This document shows positions 17,526 to 26,815 of a stretch of 64,000 bases of DNA, in pieces; within the stretch, counting starts at the first letter, position 1; each line of letters starts with the position of its first letter. This DNA comes from Streptomyces sp. R28 (GTDB lineage Bacteria; Actinomycetota; Actinomycetes; Streptomycetales; Streptomycetaceae). Below the pieces are notes generated by a model, which did no database searches, had not been told where the DNA came from, and worked only from the letters and a program-made list of their open reading frames with translations. A program made the translations under genes and the position numbers. The stretch is from the NCBI RefSeq assembly GCF_041052385.1, contig NZ_CP163439.1:8359001-8423000 (forward strand), in the 5' to 3' direction.

Positions 17526-18914
17526 CTACCTGCGCCAGGGCCCCGTCACCGCGAACGTCGTACCCGGCGTGTAGCAGTTGACGTACATCGTCCGGCCGTC
17601 GGGCGAGAAGGTGACCCCGGCGAACTCGCCCCACTCCGGTTCCGCGGGGGTCCCAATGTTCTGGGCGTTGCGCGCCATCGCGTACACCTCGCCCTGTCGC
17701 GTCACGCCGAAGACGTGCTGGGCGCCGTTGCCGTCCTCGCACACCATCAGGCCGCCGCTGGGGGCGAGGCAGATGTTGTCCGGGGACTCGCCGGGGAGCT
17801 GCAGGTTCGTGTCGGGACCGAAGACGATCACCAGGGTGAGGCGGCGCGCCGTGGGGTCGTAGCGCCAGACCTGGCCGTAGTGGTCCGCCGCCGAGCCCTC
17901 CGCTCTGCGGGCGAAGGAGGAGACGAAGTAGACGTTGCGGCCGCCCCAGTAGCAACCCTCCAGCTTCTGCGCGTGGGTGATGCCCTTGGGGCCGAAGTCC
18001 TGGTGGCGGATGGGGGTTTGGGCGGCGAGCGGGTCCGGTACGTCGACCCACTCGATCTTCTCGAAGCTCGCGCCCGTCTCCTGGATCGAGGAGAGGTCGC
18101 GGACCCCCGGCACGCGCATCGCCTGGAGGCGGCCGCCCGCGCGCAGGGTGCCCAGGCTGCCGTGCGTCTGGTGGGGCAGGAAGCGGTAGAAGAGGCCGAA
18201 GGGCTTCTCGAAGGCGTCCTCGGTCTCGTAGACGATGCCGCGCCGCGGGTCCACCGCGATCGCCTCGTGCTGGAAGCGGCCCATCGCGGTCAGCGGGACC
18301 GCGCCGGAGCGGTGCGGGGTGGCCGGGTCGACCTCGAAGATGAAGCCGTGGTCCTTGGTGTAGCCGTTGGTGCCCGCCCTGTCCTCGGTCTCCTCGCAGG
18401 TCAGCCAGGTGCCCCAAGGCGTGGGCCCGCCCGCGCAGTTGACGGCCGTACCGGCGATGGCGACGCGCTCGGACAGGACCCGGCCCTGCGCGTCCAGCGT
18501 CAGCGCCGTGCAGCCGCCCTTGCCCGCCGGGTCGTAGGTGAGGCCCTCGACGGTCGGGACGGGGATCTTCGCGGTGACGCGGTTCTCGTGGTTGCGCACC
18601 AGGTGGACGCGGCCGTGCCGGCCGGGCAGGGCCGTCATGCCGTCGTGGTTGGACGGGACCAGGCCCTCGCCGGAGCGGAGCCGGTCGCCCTCGCGGGAGA
18701 GGACCTGGTAGGAGAAACCTTCCGGCAGGTCGAGCAGGCCCTTCGGGTCGGGGACCAGCGGGCCGTATCCGGTGTGACCCAGGTTCTGTGCGGCGGCGGT
18801 GCCCGCGAAGAGTTCGGTGAGTTCTCCGGCGAAGGCGATCGAGACGCCCAACGCGCCGGTGCGGGCGAGGAGCTGACGGCGTGTCGTACGACCGGCGGTG
18901 GTGTTTTCGGGCAT
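17526..18914 (-). CDS. PhoX-family secreted phosphatase (DUF839)
   Basis: 462 residues. The N-terminus is a Tat-type signal (TTRRQLLARTGALGVSIAF), so it is exported folded. The remainder is a PhoX-like beta-propeller: the block LVPSNHDGMTALPG, the NAGGPTPWGTWLTCEET-type segment near residue 150 (here NCAGGPTPWGTWLTCEE), and PGESPDNICLAP. PhoX alkaline phosphatases bind Ca and Fe and are made under phosphate shortage. No clear PHO box was identified upstream in the 90-bp gap. The substrate class is inference. Confidence 0.85.
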   Translation of the reverse strand: MPENTTAGRTTRRQLLARTGALGVSIAFAGELTELFAGTAAAQNLGHTGYGPLVPDPKGLLDLPEGFSYQVLSREGDRLRSGEGLVPSNHDGMTALPGRHGRVHLVRNHENRVTAKIPVPTVEGLTYDPAGKGGCTALTLDAQGRVLSERVAIAGTAVNCAGGPTPWGTWLTCEETEDRAGTNGYTKDHGFIFEVDPATPHRSGAVPLTAMGRFQHEAIAVDPRRGIVYETEDAFEKPFGLFYRFLPHQTHGSLGTLRAGGRLQAMRVPGVRDLSSIQETGASFEKIEWVDVPDPLAAQTPIRHQDFGPKGITHAQKLEGCYWGGRNVYFVSSFARRAEGSAADHYGQVWRYDPTARRLTLVIVFGPDTNLQLPGESPDNICLAPSGGLMVCEDGNGAQHVFGVTRQGEVYAMARNAQNIGTPAEPEWGEFAGVTFSPDGRTMYVNCYTPGTTFAVTGPWRR

Positions 18915-19004
18915 GGGGCAACCTTCCTGCTGGCGGACAGGAACTGTGACCCCGCCGTGTCTATCACCTGGTGCGAGTCCCGGGAACCACGCGCGTAGCG
19001 TGTG

Positions 19005-19835
19005 TCACTTCTGAGGGGGCTGCCCGGGCGTGGTGTCCGGCTCGGATTCCTCGATGGCCTCGTGGTCCGGCGGCCGCTGCGCACCCCTCTCCAGGAACCG
19101 CAGCAACTCCACCGGGATCGGCAGCACCAGCGTGGAGTTCTTCTCCGCCGCCACCGCCATCACCGTCTGCAGCAGCCGCAGCTGGAGGGCGGAGGGCGCG
19201 TCGGCCATCTGGTGCGCGGCCTCGGCCAGTTTCTTGGAGGCCTGGAGTTCGGCGTCGGCGTTGATGACCCGGGCCCGCCGCTCGCGGTCGGCCTCGGCCT
19301 GCCGGGCCATGGAGCGCTTCATCGTGTCCGGGAGGGACACGTCCTTGATCTCGACACGGTCGATCTGCACGCCCCAGCCGATCGCCGGGCTGTCGATCAT
19401 CAGCTCCAGGCCCTGGTTGAGCTTCTCGCGGTTGGACAGCAGATCGTCCAGGTCGCTCTTGCCGATGATCGAGCGCAGCGACGTCTGCGCCATCTGGGAG
19501 ACGGCGAAGCGGTAGTCCTCGACGTTGATGATCGCGGCCGACGCGTCCACGACCTTGAAGTACACGACCGCGTCGACCCGCACGGTGACGTTGTCGCGGG
19601 TGATGCCCTCCTGTGCGGGCACGGGCATCGTCACGATCTGCATGTTGACCTTGTGGAGCCGGTCCACGGCGGGGACGATCAGCGTGAATCCCGGATCGCG
19701 TACGGTGCCTCGCAGGCGTCCGAGCCGCAGGATCACCCCGCGTTCGTACTGCTTGACGACCCGCGCGGCAGCCGCGAGGTACACCAGTCCCGCCACGCCG
19801 ACACCTACGGCCGCGCCCAGCAGCTCCTCGACCAT
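19005..19835 (-). CDS. SPFH/Band 7 protein (slipin type)
   Basis: 276 residues. One N-terminal membrane helix (about 5-25), then the SPFH domain beginning at VVKQYERGVILRLGRL, with the slipin block DNVTVRVDAVVYFKV and QTSLRSIIGKSDLDDLL. A helical, charged region (MARQAEADRERRARVINADAE) follows, which oligomerises in this family. The tail is acidic and proline-rich. Such proteins form membrane scaffolds and sometimes pair with NfeD proteases; none is adjacent here. Confidence 0.9.
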   Translation of the reverse strand: MVEELLGAAVGVGVAGLVYLAAAARVVKQYERGVILRLGRLRGTVRDPGFTLIVPAVDRLHKVNMQIVTMPVPAQEGITRDNVTVRVDAVVYFKVVDASAAIINVEDYRFAVSQMAQTSLRSIIGKSDLDDLLSNREKLNQGLELMIDSPAIGWGVQIDRVEIKDVSLPDTMKRSMARQAEADRERRARVINADAELQASKKLAEAAHQMADAPSALQLRLLQTVMAVAAEKNSTLVLPIPVELLRFLERGAQRPPDHEAIEESEPDTTPGQPPQK

Positions 19836-19951
19836 GGCGACCTCCTCACTGAGAGGCCCGTTCCGTATGCTCCTGTAACGATATGCCCGGTGTCTGGTCC
19901 GGGGCCATGGACGCCCCCGGACCGGACACCGGGCAAGGGGTCATACGCCGG

Positions 19952-21418
19952 TCAGGGCGCCGTGACCCGCACCGGTTCCGTCCCTGCCGCGCTGTGTCGC
20001 TCGGCCCAGGTCTCCAGGGCCGTACGGCAGGCGTGGTCGAGGTGGTGCAGGCCGGACAGGTCCAGCTCCACCGGGCGGTCCTGGGGCAGGGCCTCCAGGC
20101 TGTCGAGGATCTTCGGCAGCCTGAGGAAGGTCGCGTTGCCCGACAGGTGCGCCTGGATCGGTCCGGCGCCCTTGTCGATGACCTCCAGCTTCACGTGCGA
20201 GGCTTCCCAGGCGGTCTTGGCGACCGACAGGGCCAGACCGATGAGCACGCCCTCGAACATGTTCACCGCGACGATCGAGACGGCGGTGACGACGAGGATC
20301 AGCGCCTCGCCCCGGTGGCCCCGCCACAGGGAGACGATCCCGCGGAAGGGGATGAGCTTGAAGCCCGCGTGGACCAGGATGCCCGCCAGCGCGGGGATCG
20401 GGATCAGCGCCAGCGTGGCGGGCAGCAGCGCCGCGAACAGCAGCAGCCACACGCCGTGCATGACACGGGACGCCTTGGTCTTCGCGCCCGCCTGAACGTT
20501 GGCGGAGCTGCGCACGATGACCGCCGTCATCGGCAGCGCGCCGAGCACACCGCAGACGGTGTTGCCCGCGCCCTGCGCCATCAGCTCCTTGTCGTACTCG
20601 GTGCGCGGCCCGTCGTGCAGCCGGTCCACGGCCGCGGCGCTGAACAGCGACTCGGCCGACGCGATGAGCGTGAAGGCGACGATCGTGGCGAGCACACCGA
20701 CGTTGGCGAGCTCGCCGAAGGCGCTCAGGGAGGGCGGCTGGATGGAGCCCAGCAGGCCCTTGACCTCGACGGTGGCGACCGGCAGCGAGAACACGGCGGC
20801 CGCCGCTGTCGCCAGACCGACCGCGGCGAGCGGACCCGGAACGGTGCGCACCTTGCTCGGCATCCGCTTCCACAGCACCAGGACGGCGATGGTGCCGGCG
20901 CCCAGTCCGATCGAGGCCAGCGCCCCGGTGTTCCCGACGGCCTCGGCGAGCGCGCCGGGAAGCCCGGCTATTTTCTCCAGGCCGGAGGCGGGCGCCTTGG
21001 CGTCCGCGACCGCGTAGAGCTGCCCGGCGATGAGCACAAGGCCGATACCGGCCAGCATGCCTTCGACGACGGAGACCGAGATGGCCCGGAACCAGCGCCC
21101 CAGCTTCAGGGCGCCCATGAGGAGCTGGAGCAGGCCGGTGGCGAGCACGAGCACACCGAGGACCGGCAGCCCGAACTCCTGGACGGCCTCGAAGACCAGC
21201 ACGGTCAGACCGGCGGCGGGTCCGGAGACCTGAAGGCTGCTGCCGCGCATCATGCCGGTGACGATGCCGCCGACTATGCCGGTGACGAGTCCGAGCTCGG
21301 CGGGCACTCCGGAGGCGACGGCGACGCCGACGCACAGCGGCAGTGCGACCAGGAAGACGACCAACGAGGCGGCGAAGTCCCGCCGCAGGTGGGGGAATTT
21401 GGTCATCATGGCGATCAC
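19952..21418 (-). CDS. SulP-family anion transporter with STAS domain, probably bicarbonate
   Basis: 488 residues. About 11-12 membrane helices span residues 15-390; the SulP marker VFLVALPLCVGVAVASG is at the start and QAGAKTKASRVMHGVWLL in the middle. A STAS domain (VELDLSGLHHLDHACRTALE) closes the protein. Its start overlaps the stop of the carbonic anhydrase gene (ATGA at 21418-21415), so both are made together. That pairing argues for bicarbonate as substrate rather than sulphate: the enzyme interconverts CO2 and bicarbonate at the transporter. Inference from context. Confidence 0.87.
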   Translation of the reverse strand: MIAMMTKFPHLRRDFAASLVVFLVALPLCVGVAVASGVPAELGLVTGIVGGIVTGMMRGSSLQVSGPAAGLTVLVFEAVQEFGLPVLGVLVLATGLLQLLMGALKLGRWFRAISVSVVEGMLAGIGLVLIAGQLYAVADAKAPASGLEKIAGLPGALAEAVGNTGALASIGLGAGTIAVLVLWKRMPSKVRTVPGPLAAVGLATAAAAVFSLPVATVEVKGLLGSIQPPSLSAFGELANVGVLATIVAFTLIASAESLFSAAAVDRLHDGPRTEYDKELMAQGAGNTVCGVLGALPMTAVIVRSSANVQAGAKTKASRVMHGVWLLLFAALLPATLALIPIPALAGILVHAGFKLIPFRGIVSLWRGHRGEALILVVTAVSIVAVNMFEGVLIGLALSVAKTAWEASHVKLEVIDKGAGPIQAHLSGNATFLRLPKILDSLEALPQDRPVELDLSGLHHLDHACRTALETWAERHSAAGTEPVRVTAP

Positions 21419-21993
21419 AGCGCCTCGAACGCGTCGGTCTCGGCGCTGTGGGCGCGCACGGCGCCCTTGTGCACCTCGTAGTACCAGGCGTGCAGGCTCA
21501 GTTGACGCTCCTTCACCTTCTTCTCGATGAACGGGTACGAGCGCAGCCGCAGCAGCTGCGTCAGCACATGGGCCTGGACGCCTTCGGCGACCTCCGGATC
21601 CTCCACGGCGCCCGAAGGGCGCGGGGTGGCGTGCGAGAGCCAGTCGCGCACGGCCGGTACGGCGTCCAGGTCGTCGCCGCGCACGAGCGCGCCGACGGCA
21701 CCGCAGTGCGAGTGGCCGCAGACCACGATGTCGCTGACGCCGAGGACCTCCACGGCGTACTCGATGGTGGCCGCCTCGCTGGTGGGGTGCTCGGAGATGT
21801 ACGGCGGGACGATGTTGCCCGCGGTGCGCAGCTCGAAGAGCTCGCCGGGGCGGGCGCCCGTGATGAGGGCGGGTACGACGCGAGAGTCGGAGCAGGTGAT
21901 GAAGAGAACCTGCGGGGACTGCCCTTCGGCCAGCTTGGCGAACTCCTCAGGGCGCTGTCCGAACGTACGGGCGTTGTCGATGAGGGGCTGCAT
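21415..21993 (-). CDS. Beta-carbonic anhydrase
   Basis: 192 residues. The zinc site is complete: CSDSR (Cys and catalytic Asp/Arg pair) near residue 34 and HSHCGA (His and second Cys) near residue 93. It hydrates CO2 reversibly in the cytosol. AGGAGG lies about 9 nt before ATG 21993. It is first in a two-gene operon with the SulP transporter (4-nt overlap). Confidence 0.93.
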   Translation of the reverse strand: MQPLIDNARTFGQRPEEFAKLAEGQSPQVLFITCSDSRVVPALITGARPGELFELRTAGNIVPPYISEHPTSEAATIEYAVEVLGVSDIVVCGHSHCGAVGALVRGDDLDAVPAVRDWLSHATPRPSGAVEDPEVAEGVQAHVLTQLLRLRSYPFIEKKVKERQLSLHAWYYEVHKGAVRAHSAETDAFEAL

Positions 21994-22075
21994 ATGTGGT
22001 GACTCCTCCTGGCGCGCTGCAGTTGCGCGTCGGGGTTTACATGACAGAGGTGGGGGGGGGGAACTGCTCTGCTCC

Positions 22076-22480
22076 TCAGCAGCGGAAGACCTGAAGTCCC
22101 GCCGGAGTGTGGGACGTCGAGGATCTCGACGTGCGCTGGTGCGCGGTGCCGGCTCTGGCCGGCTGGTGCGCGGACGCGGGGTCCCGGGCGATCAACGGTC
22201 GGTCGGGCGCCTGGGGCCCGGAGTCGGCGAAGCGCGGATGGTCACGGGTGCGCAGCGGACCGGTCGGGTCCCCATCACCCGATGGCACGCAGTGGCGGGA
22301 CGTGAGGGTTTCGTCGCGCAGCGCCTTCCCGGAGAGCTTGATTCCGGGCTGGGCTTTGGCCTTTGCCTGACTGACTGTGTGCGCGTGTGCGAAGGATGTG
22401 GCGGGTGCGAAGAACTGGAGGGTGAGCAGGACGGCGGCGAGGATCGAAACCGCGGTCCGAACCGTCACACCTCGAAACAT
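22076..22480 (-). CDS. Small secreted protein, function unknown
   Basis: 134 residues from ATG 22480, behind GAGAGGGGGGC. A clear Sec signal peptide (AVSILAAVLLTLQFFAPATSF, ending near AHA) precedes a polar mature part rich in Arg, Pro, Ser and His with two cysteines, one of them the last residue. I do not recognise a family. The downstream side has an 11-G tract near 22052. Upstream lie the paired TTGGTCAA repeats. Confidence 0.65.
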   Translation of the reverse strand: MFRGVTVRTAVSILAAVLLTLQFFAPATSFAHAHTVSQAKAKAQPGIKLSGKALRDETLTSRHCVPSGDGDPTGPLRTRDHPRFADSGPQAPDRPLIARDPASAHQPARAGTAHQRTSRSSTSHTPAGLQVFRC

Positions 22481-22525
22481 GCGCCCCCCCTCTCGTAAAT
22501 CCACGCCTCTTGAACGCGCCAACAC

Positions 22526-22544
22526 TTGGTCAACCGTTGGTCAA
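22526..22544. promoter_or_regulatory. Paired TTGGTCAA direct repeats
   Basis: TTGGTCAA occurs at 22526-22533 and 22537-22544, an 11-bp period (one helical turn), about 45-65 bp upstream of the small secreted protein gene. On its coding strand the repeats read TTGACCAA and could supply -35 hexamers or form an operator. Confidence 0.45.
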
Positions 22545-22674
22545 GAAATACCTTAGCCCGGCAAAGTCGTTTGCAGGGTTAACTTAACGTTTCCAGCTGA
22601 AGAGAGCCTGAAACGTGACGGTGGCATGGCTTGAACTCCCCCTTGACCTGGGGGAGTTGGCCGATTGGAAGGCG

Positions 22675-23784
22675 TCAGGCGGTGACGAGGCCCTGCGCGT
22701 CACGCGCCAGGGCGGTGAGGCGCGAGATGGCGCGGAAGTACTTCTTGCGGTAGCCGCCCTTGAGCATGTCCTCGCTGAACAGCTTGTCGAACGGCAGCCC
22801 GGAGGCCAGGACCGGGACCTCACGGTCGTAGAGCCGGTCCGCGAGGACGACGAGCCGCAGCGCGGTGGACTGGTCCTCAATCGGCTGGACGTCGGTGAGG
22901 CACACGGCGTTCAGACCATCGGTCAGAGCGCCGTAACGACTGGGGTGGACGCGGGCGAGGTGGTCCAGCAGATGCGGGAAGTCGTCGAGCGAGGCGCCCT
23001 CGGTGGCGTACGCCGCCTTCGTCACCTGCTCTTCGGAGTACGGCGCCGGCGCCTCGGGCAGGCCGCGGTGGCGGTAGTCCTCGCCGTCGATGCGCAGCGC
23101 GCGGAAGTGCGCCGACAGGCCCTGGATCTCCCGCAGGAAGTCGGCCGCCGCGAAGCGGCCCTCGCCGAGCTTGCCGGGGAGGGTGTTGGAGGTGGCGGCG
23201 AGCGCGACGCCCGCGTCGACGAGCTTGCCGAGCAGGGTCGAGACGAGGACGGTGTCGCCGGGGTCGTCGAGCTCGAACTCGTCGATGCAGAGGAGTCGGT
23301 GGCCGGAGAGGGTCTGGACCGTCTGCTGGAAGCCGAGGGCGCCGACGAGGTTCGTCAGTTCCACGAAGGTGCCGAAGGCCTTGAGGGACGGCTCGGCCGG
23401 GGTGGCGTGCCAGAGGGAGGCGAGCAGGTGGGTCTTGCCGACGCCGTAGCCGCCGTCGAGGTAGACGCCGCGGGGTCCCGCGGGGGTCTTGGGCGCCTTG
23501 GGCCTGCCGAAGCCGAGGAAGCCGCGCCTGGCCTTGCCGGCGCCGCTGGCGTGCGCCCCGCCGAGCCCGGCGGCGAAGCCCTCCAGGACACCGACCGCCT
23601 CGGTCTGGCTGGCCTGGTTCGGGTCCGGTATGTAGGTGCTGAACCGGACCGAGTCGAAGCGCGGCGGCGGCACCATCTCCGCGACCAGCCGGTCCGCGGG
23701 GACGTGCGGCGCGCGGGCGCACAGGGACAGCGGGCTCGCTTCGGCTATCGGATGCGGACCGGAGGCGGCGGAGGAGGACGACAC
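22675..23784 (-). CDS. zapE: ZapE-type AFG1 ATPase
   Basis: 369 residues from GTG 23784. Walker A is GGYGVGKTHLL near residue 113 and Walker B LLCIDEFELDDPGD near 165, with arginine-rich ATPase core and FGTFVEL block. ZapE in E. coli joins the late division ring; the actinomycete role is not established. The conserved actinomycete N-terminus (PLSLCARAPHVPADRLVAEM) supports this upstream start although no good binding site precedes it. It is divergent from the RibD-like gene with only 37 bp between starts. Confidence 0.87.
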   Translation of the reverse strand: MSSSSAASGPHPIAEASPLSLCARAPHVPADRLVAEMVPPPRFDSVRFSTYIPDPNQASQTEAVGVLEGFAAGLGGAHASGAGKARRGFLGFGRPKAPKTPAGPRGVYLDGGYGVGKTHLLASLWHATPAEPSLKAFGTFVELTNLVGALGFQQTVQTLSGHRLLCIDEFELDDPGDTVLVSTLLGKLVDAGVALAATSNTLPGKLGEGRFAAADFLREIQGLSAHFRALRIDGEDYRHRGLPEAPAPYSEEQVTKAAYATEGASLDDFPHLLDHLARVHPSRYGALTDGLNAVCLTDVQPIEDQSTALRLVVLADRLYDREVPVLASGLPFDKLFSEDMLKGGYRKKYFRAISRLTALARDAQGLVTA

Positions 23785-23821
23785 GGTTCACCATGCTAAT
23801 CGCCGTGCCACACTCCTTGAC

Positions 23822-24673
23822 ATGCGACGCCTGTTCCCTGTGACCGATGAAACAGCAGCGAGGGCCTCCGGCGGTCCGGCCGGGGAGGAGGGGGTTGGAG
23901 CTGTCGATGCCGGGGATGGCCTTCCCGCGGGGGACCTGACCGAGGGCGAGTGGAGTCTCGCCGAGATCGCCGCCGCGTATGCCTATCCGGAGCCGGGGCC
24001 CGGCGGGGCGCAGCCCTGGCTGCGGGCCAACATGGTGTCCACGCTGGACGGGGCCGCCCAGCACGACGGCCGCTCGCAGCCCATCTCCACCGCGACCGAC
24101 ATGCGGATCTTCGGCACGCTGCGAGGTCTCGCCGACGTCGTGATCGTCGGCGCCGAAACGGTACGTCTGGAGGGGTACCGTCCGGCACGCGCGCGTGCGG
24201 AGTTCGCTGACGCGCGTGAGGCGGCCGGGCAAGGGCCTGCCCCGGCCATCGCGGTGGTCAGCGCGAGCCTGGACCTCGACTACAGCCTTCCGCTCTTCAC
24301 CTCGCCCTCGGTGCCGACCCTCGTCCTCACCGGTGCCGCCGCGGCCCCGGACCGCATCGCGGCCGCCGAGAAGGCGGGCGCCCGGGTGGTGATCGCCGGT
24401 GACGGGGTCGGTGTCGACCCCGTACGTGCCGTCCAGGCCCTCGCCGAGCTCGGCCACACCCGGCTGCTGACCGAGGGCGGCCCACGGCTGCTCGGGCAGC
24501 TGGTGGCCGCCGGGGTGCTCGACGAGCTCTGTCTGACGATCTCCCCGATGCTCACCGCCGGTGACGCACAGCGCATCGCCGGAGGGCCCTCGGTGGCGGT
24601 GCCGAAGCGGTTCGAGCTGGTGTCGCTGCTGGAGGAGGAGGGGTTCCTGTTCGGCCGGTACCGGCGGACGTGA
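23822..24673 (+). CDS. Pyrimidine/dihydrofolate reductase family protein (RibD C-terminal-like)
   Basis: 283 residues. The NADPH-binding fold of the RibD reductase half is visible: PWLRANMVSTLDGAA near the N-terminus, FGTLRGLADVVIVGAETVRLEGY, and LLTEGGPRLLGQLVAAGVLDELCLTISP. The deaminase half of RibD is absent, which is normal for this subfamily. In full RibD this domain reduces the ribosyl side chain in riboflavin synthesis; whether this protein does so is unknown. No Shine-Dalgarno precedes ATG 23822. Confidence 0.85.
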   Translation: MRRLFPVTDETAARASGGPAGEEGVGAVDAGDGLPAGDLTEGEWSLAEIAAAYAYPEPGPGGAQPWLRANMVSTLDGAAQHDGRSQPISTATDMRIFGTLRGLADVVIVGAETVRLEGYRPARARAEFADAREAAGQGPAPAIAVVSASLDLDYSLPLFTSPSVPTLVLTGAAAAPDRIAAAEKAGARVVIAGDGVGVDPVRAVQALAELGHTRLLTEGGPRLLGQLVAAGVLDELCLTISPMLTAGDAQRIAGGPSVAVPKRFELVSLLEEEGFLFGRYRRT

Positions 24674-24827
24674 GGGCGGTTTGAGCGGTTCGGAAAAGGG
24701 TTCTATCGGTGTCGTGGCCCTGAAAACGGCGGAATCTACCGTTCCGTTTAGCTTCCGCCGGGCACACTGAAAGTCGCAGTCCCCGTGCGAGCGCGGGGCA
24801 GGATGGTTTCCGCAGAAGGGGCGCCCG

Positions 24828-25301
24828 GTGTTCACAAGCGTTTTGATGATCGAGAAGGCCCTGACGTCCGCCGACGTGGAGTTCGTCACCACCTTGCACG
24901 GGGACGAGCAGGTCGCCTTCCACGTGTTGCTCCAGCCGCGCGGTGAGCAGGCCGACAGGTTGTTGCGCGCCATCGACGACATCGCGCTCGGCGAGCTGGA
25001 CGAGGCGGTCCGGGAGGGGCAGGCGCCGGAGGGTGAGGAGGCGCTGAGCACCGGGGAACGGGCGCTGGAGGTGTCGCTCACGGCCCTGCGCGGGACCGGG
25101 GCGGAGGCCGACGGGCGGCTGTTGGAGGACCATCCGCTGGATGCGCTCAAGGCCGTGGTGGACGAGGTCGGTGCGGACGAGGTGATCGTGTTGACCGACC
25201 CGCACTACGTGGAGGAGTTCTTCCACCGGGACTGGGCGTCGAGGGCTCGGCACAAGGTGGGGGTGCCGGTGCTGAAGCTCTTCTCGCACAGCAAGGTGTA
25301 A
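24828..25301 (+). CDS. Conserved hypothetical protein, USP-like size
   Basis: 157 residues from GTG 24828 with AAGGGG about 8 nt upstream. Predicted alpha/beta, soluble, no cysteine or membrane segment. Near the C-terminus, DEVIVLTDPHYVEEFFHRDW followed by VGVPVLKLFSH resembles the end of an HUP/USP-type fold. Relatives are sometimes labelled indole-3-glycerol phosphate synthase, but the protein is too short and lacks that barrel, so I do not adopt the name. It lies just upstream of murC. Confidence 0.75.
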   Translation: MFTSVLMIEKALTSADVEFVTTLHGDEQVAFHVLLQPRGEQADRLLRAIDDIALGELDEAVREGQAPEGEEALSTGERALEVSLTALRGTGAEADGRLLEDHPLDALKAVVDEVGADEVIVLTDPHYVEEFFHRDWASRARHKVGVPVLKLFSHSKV

Positions 25302-25410
25302 GGGAATGACGGCGGGGCGCCGTAGGGCCCCGCGTCCCATGCGCGAGGCCTGTCTCACCACCCAATAGGCTGGGGCCTCATCGTCGTACCGCAATCTTGG
25401 GAGAACACGC

Positions 25411-26802
25411 ATGGCACCCGGCCTTCCCACCGCCATGGACCGACCGCACTTCATCGGCATCGGTGGGGCCGGTATGTCGGGGATCGCGAAGATTCTCGCG
25501 CAGCGTGGGGCCAAGGTGGCGGGCAGTGATGCCAAGGAGTCCGGGACGGCCGAGGCGCTTCGGGCGCTGGGCGTGACCGTGCACATCGGGCATGCGGCGG
25601 AGCACATCGCCGACGACGCCAGCTGTGTCGTCGTGTCGTCGGCGATCCGGCAGGACAACCCCGAGCTGGCCCGCGCCGCCGAGCTGGGCATCCCGGTGGT
25701 GCACCGCTCCGACGCGCTCGCCTCGCTGATGGACGGGATGCGCCCGATCGCCGTCGCCGGTACGCACGGCAAGACGACCACGACGTCGATGCTGGCGGTC
25801 TCCCTGAGCGAGCTGGGCCTCAAGCCGTCCTACGCCATCGGCGGCGACCTCGACGCCCCCGGCTCGAACGCCCTGCACGGCGACGGCGACATCTTCGTCG
25901 CCGAGGCGGATGAATCGGACCGCAGCTTCCACAAGTACGCGCCCGACGTCGCGATCGTCCTGAACGTCGAGCTCGACCACCACGCCAACTACGCGTCGAT
26001 GGACGAGATCTACGAGTCCTTCGAGACGTTCGCGGACCGCATCACCGACGGCGGCACGCTGGTGATCTCGGCGGACCAGGACGGGGCGCGGGAGCTGACC
26101 CGGCGGGTCGCCGCGCACGACGTGCGGGTGGTGACGTACGGCGAGGCGGAGGACGCCGACGTACGGGTCCTGTCCGTGCTGGCGCAGGGGCTGAAGAGCC
26201 AGGTCACCGTCCTCCTGGGCGGCCAGGAGCTCACCTTCACGGTCTCCGTCCCCGGCCGCCACTACGCGCTCAACGCCGTGGCCGCGCTGGCGGCGGGCGC
26301 GGCGCTCGGTGTCCCGGCCGCCGAGCTGGCCCCCGCGCTGGCGGCCTACACGGGCGTCAAGCGGCGTCTCCAGCTGAAGGGCGAGGCCGCGGGCGTCCAG
26401 GTCATCGACTCCTACGCCCATCACCCGACCGAGATGACGGCCGACCTGGAAGCGATGCGCGCGGCCGCCGGTGACGCCCGCATCCTGGTCGTCTACCAGC
26501 CCCACCTCTTCTCCCGGACGCAGGAGCTCGGCAAGGAGATGGGCGATGCCCTCGCCCTCGCGGACTCCTCCCTGGTCCTGGACATCTATCCGGCCCGCGA
26601 GGACCCGATCCCCGGTGTCACCAGCGACCTGATCATCGAGGCGGCCCGGGCGGCGGACGCCGAGGTGACGGCGGTGCGCGACAAGGGCGAGGTGCCCGCG
26701 CTGATCGCGGGAATGGCGAAGCCCGGTGATCTCGTTCTCACCATGGGCGCGGGCGATGTCACCGACCTCGGCCCGCTCATCCTGGACCGCCTGTCGAAGT
26801 GA
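25411..26802 (+). CDS. murC: UDP-N-acetylmuramate--L-alanine ligase MurC
   Basis: 463 residues. It adds L-Ala to UDP-MurNAc with ATP in the cytosol, the first peptide step of peptidoglycan. IGIGGAGMSGIAKIL (UDP-binding N-domain) lies near residue 16, the P-loop AGTHGKTTTTSML near 115, and YAHHPTEM in the C-domain. GGGAG is about 8 nt before ATG 25411. Unlike in many bacteria it is outside the dcw cluster; standing alone is usual in Streptomyces. msrB starts 13 nt later, so they are probably co-transcribed. Confidence 0.95.
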   Translation: MAPGLPTAMDRPHFIGIGGAGMSGIAKILAQRGAKVAGSDAKESGTAEALRALGVTVHIGHAAEHIADDASCVVVSSAIRQDNPELARAAELGIPVVHRSDALASLMDGMRPIAVAGTHGKTTTTSMLAVSLSELGLKPSYAIGGDLDAPGSNALHGDGDIFVAEADESDRSFHKYAPDVAIVLNVELDHHANYASMDEIYESFETFADRITDGGTLVISADQDGARELTRRVAAHDVRVVTYGEAEDADVRVLSVLAQGLKSQVTVLLGGQELTFTVSVPGRHYALNAVAALAAGAALGVPAAELAPALAAYTGVKRRLQLKGEAAGVQVIDSYAHHPTEMTADLEAMRAAAGDARILVVYQPHLFSRTQELGKEMGDALALADSSLVLDIYPAREDPIPGVTSDLIIEAARAADAEVTAVRDKGEVPALIAGMAKPGDLVLTMGAGDVTDLGPLILDRLSK

Positions 26803-26815
26803 GGGGCAAGCACTC

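Noticed and set aside
15970..18921. Continuous frame suggesting a fused phosphatase-kinase protein
   Set aside because: The upstream part is an out-of-frame reading of the PhoX gene. A proper ATG and complete kinase begin at 17460.
17715..18998. 427-codon open frame opposite the PhoX gene
   Set aside because: Antisense shadow; PhoX has a Tat signal and conserved motifs in its own frame.
22040..22060. 11-G tract between the carbonic anhydrase and secreted protein genes
   Set aside because: Could be a phase-variable tract, but it lies between gene ends and does not affect a frame or a clear promoter.
24828..25301. Indole-3-glycerol phosphate synthase label for the gene before murC
   Set aside because: 157 residues cannot form the required TIM barrel and no catalytic motif is present.
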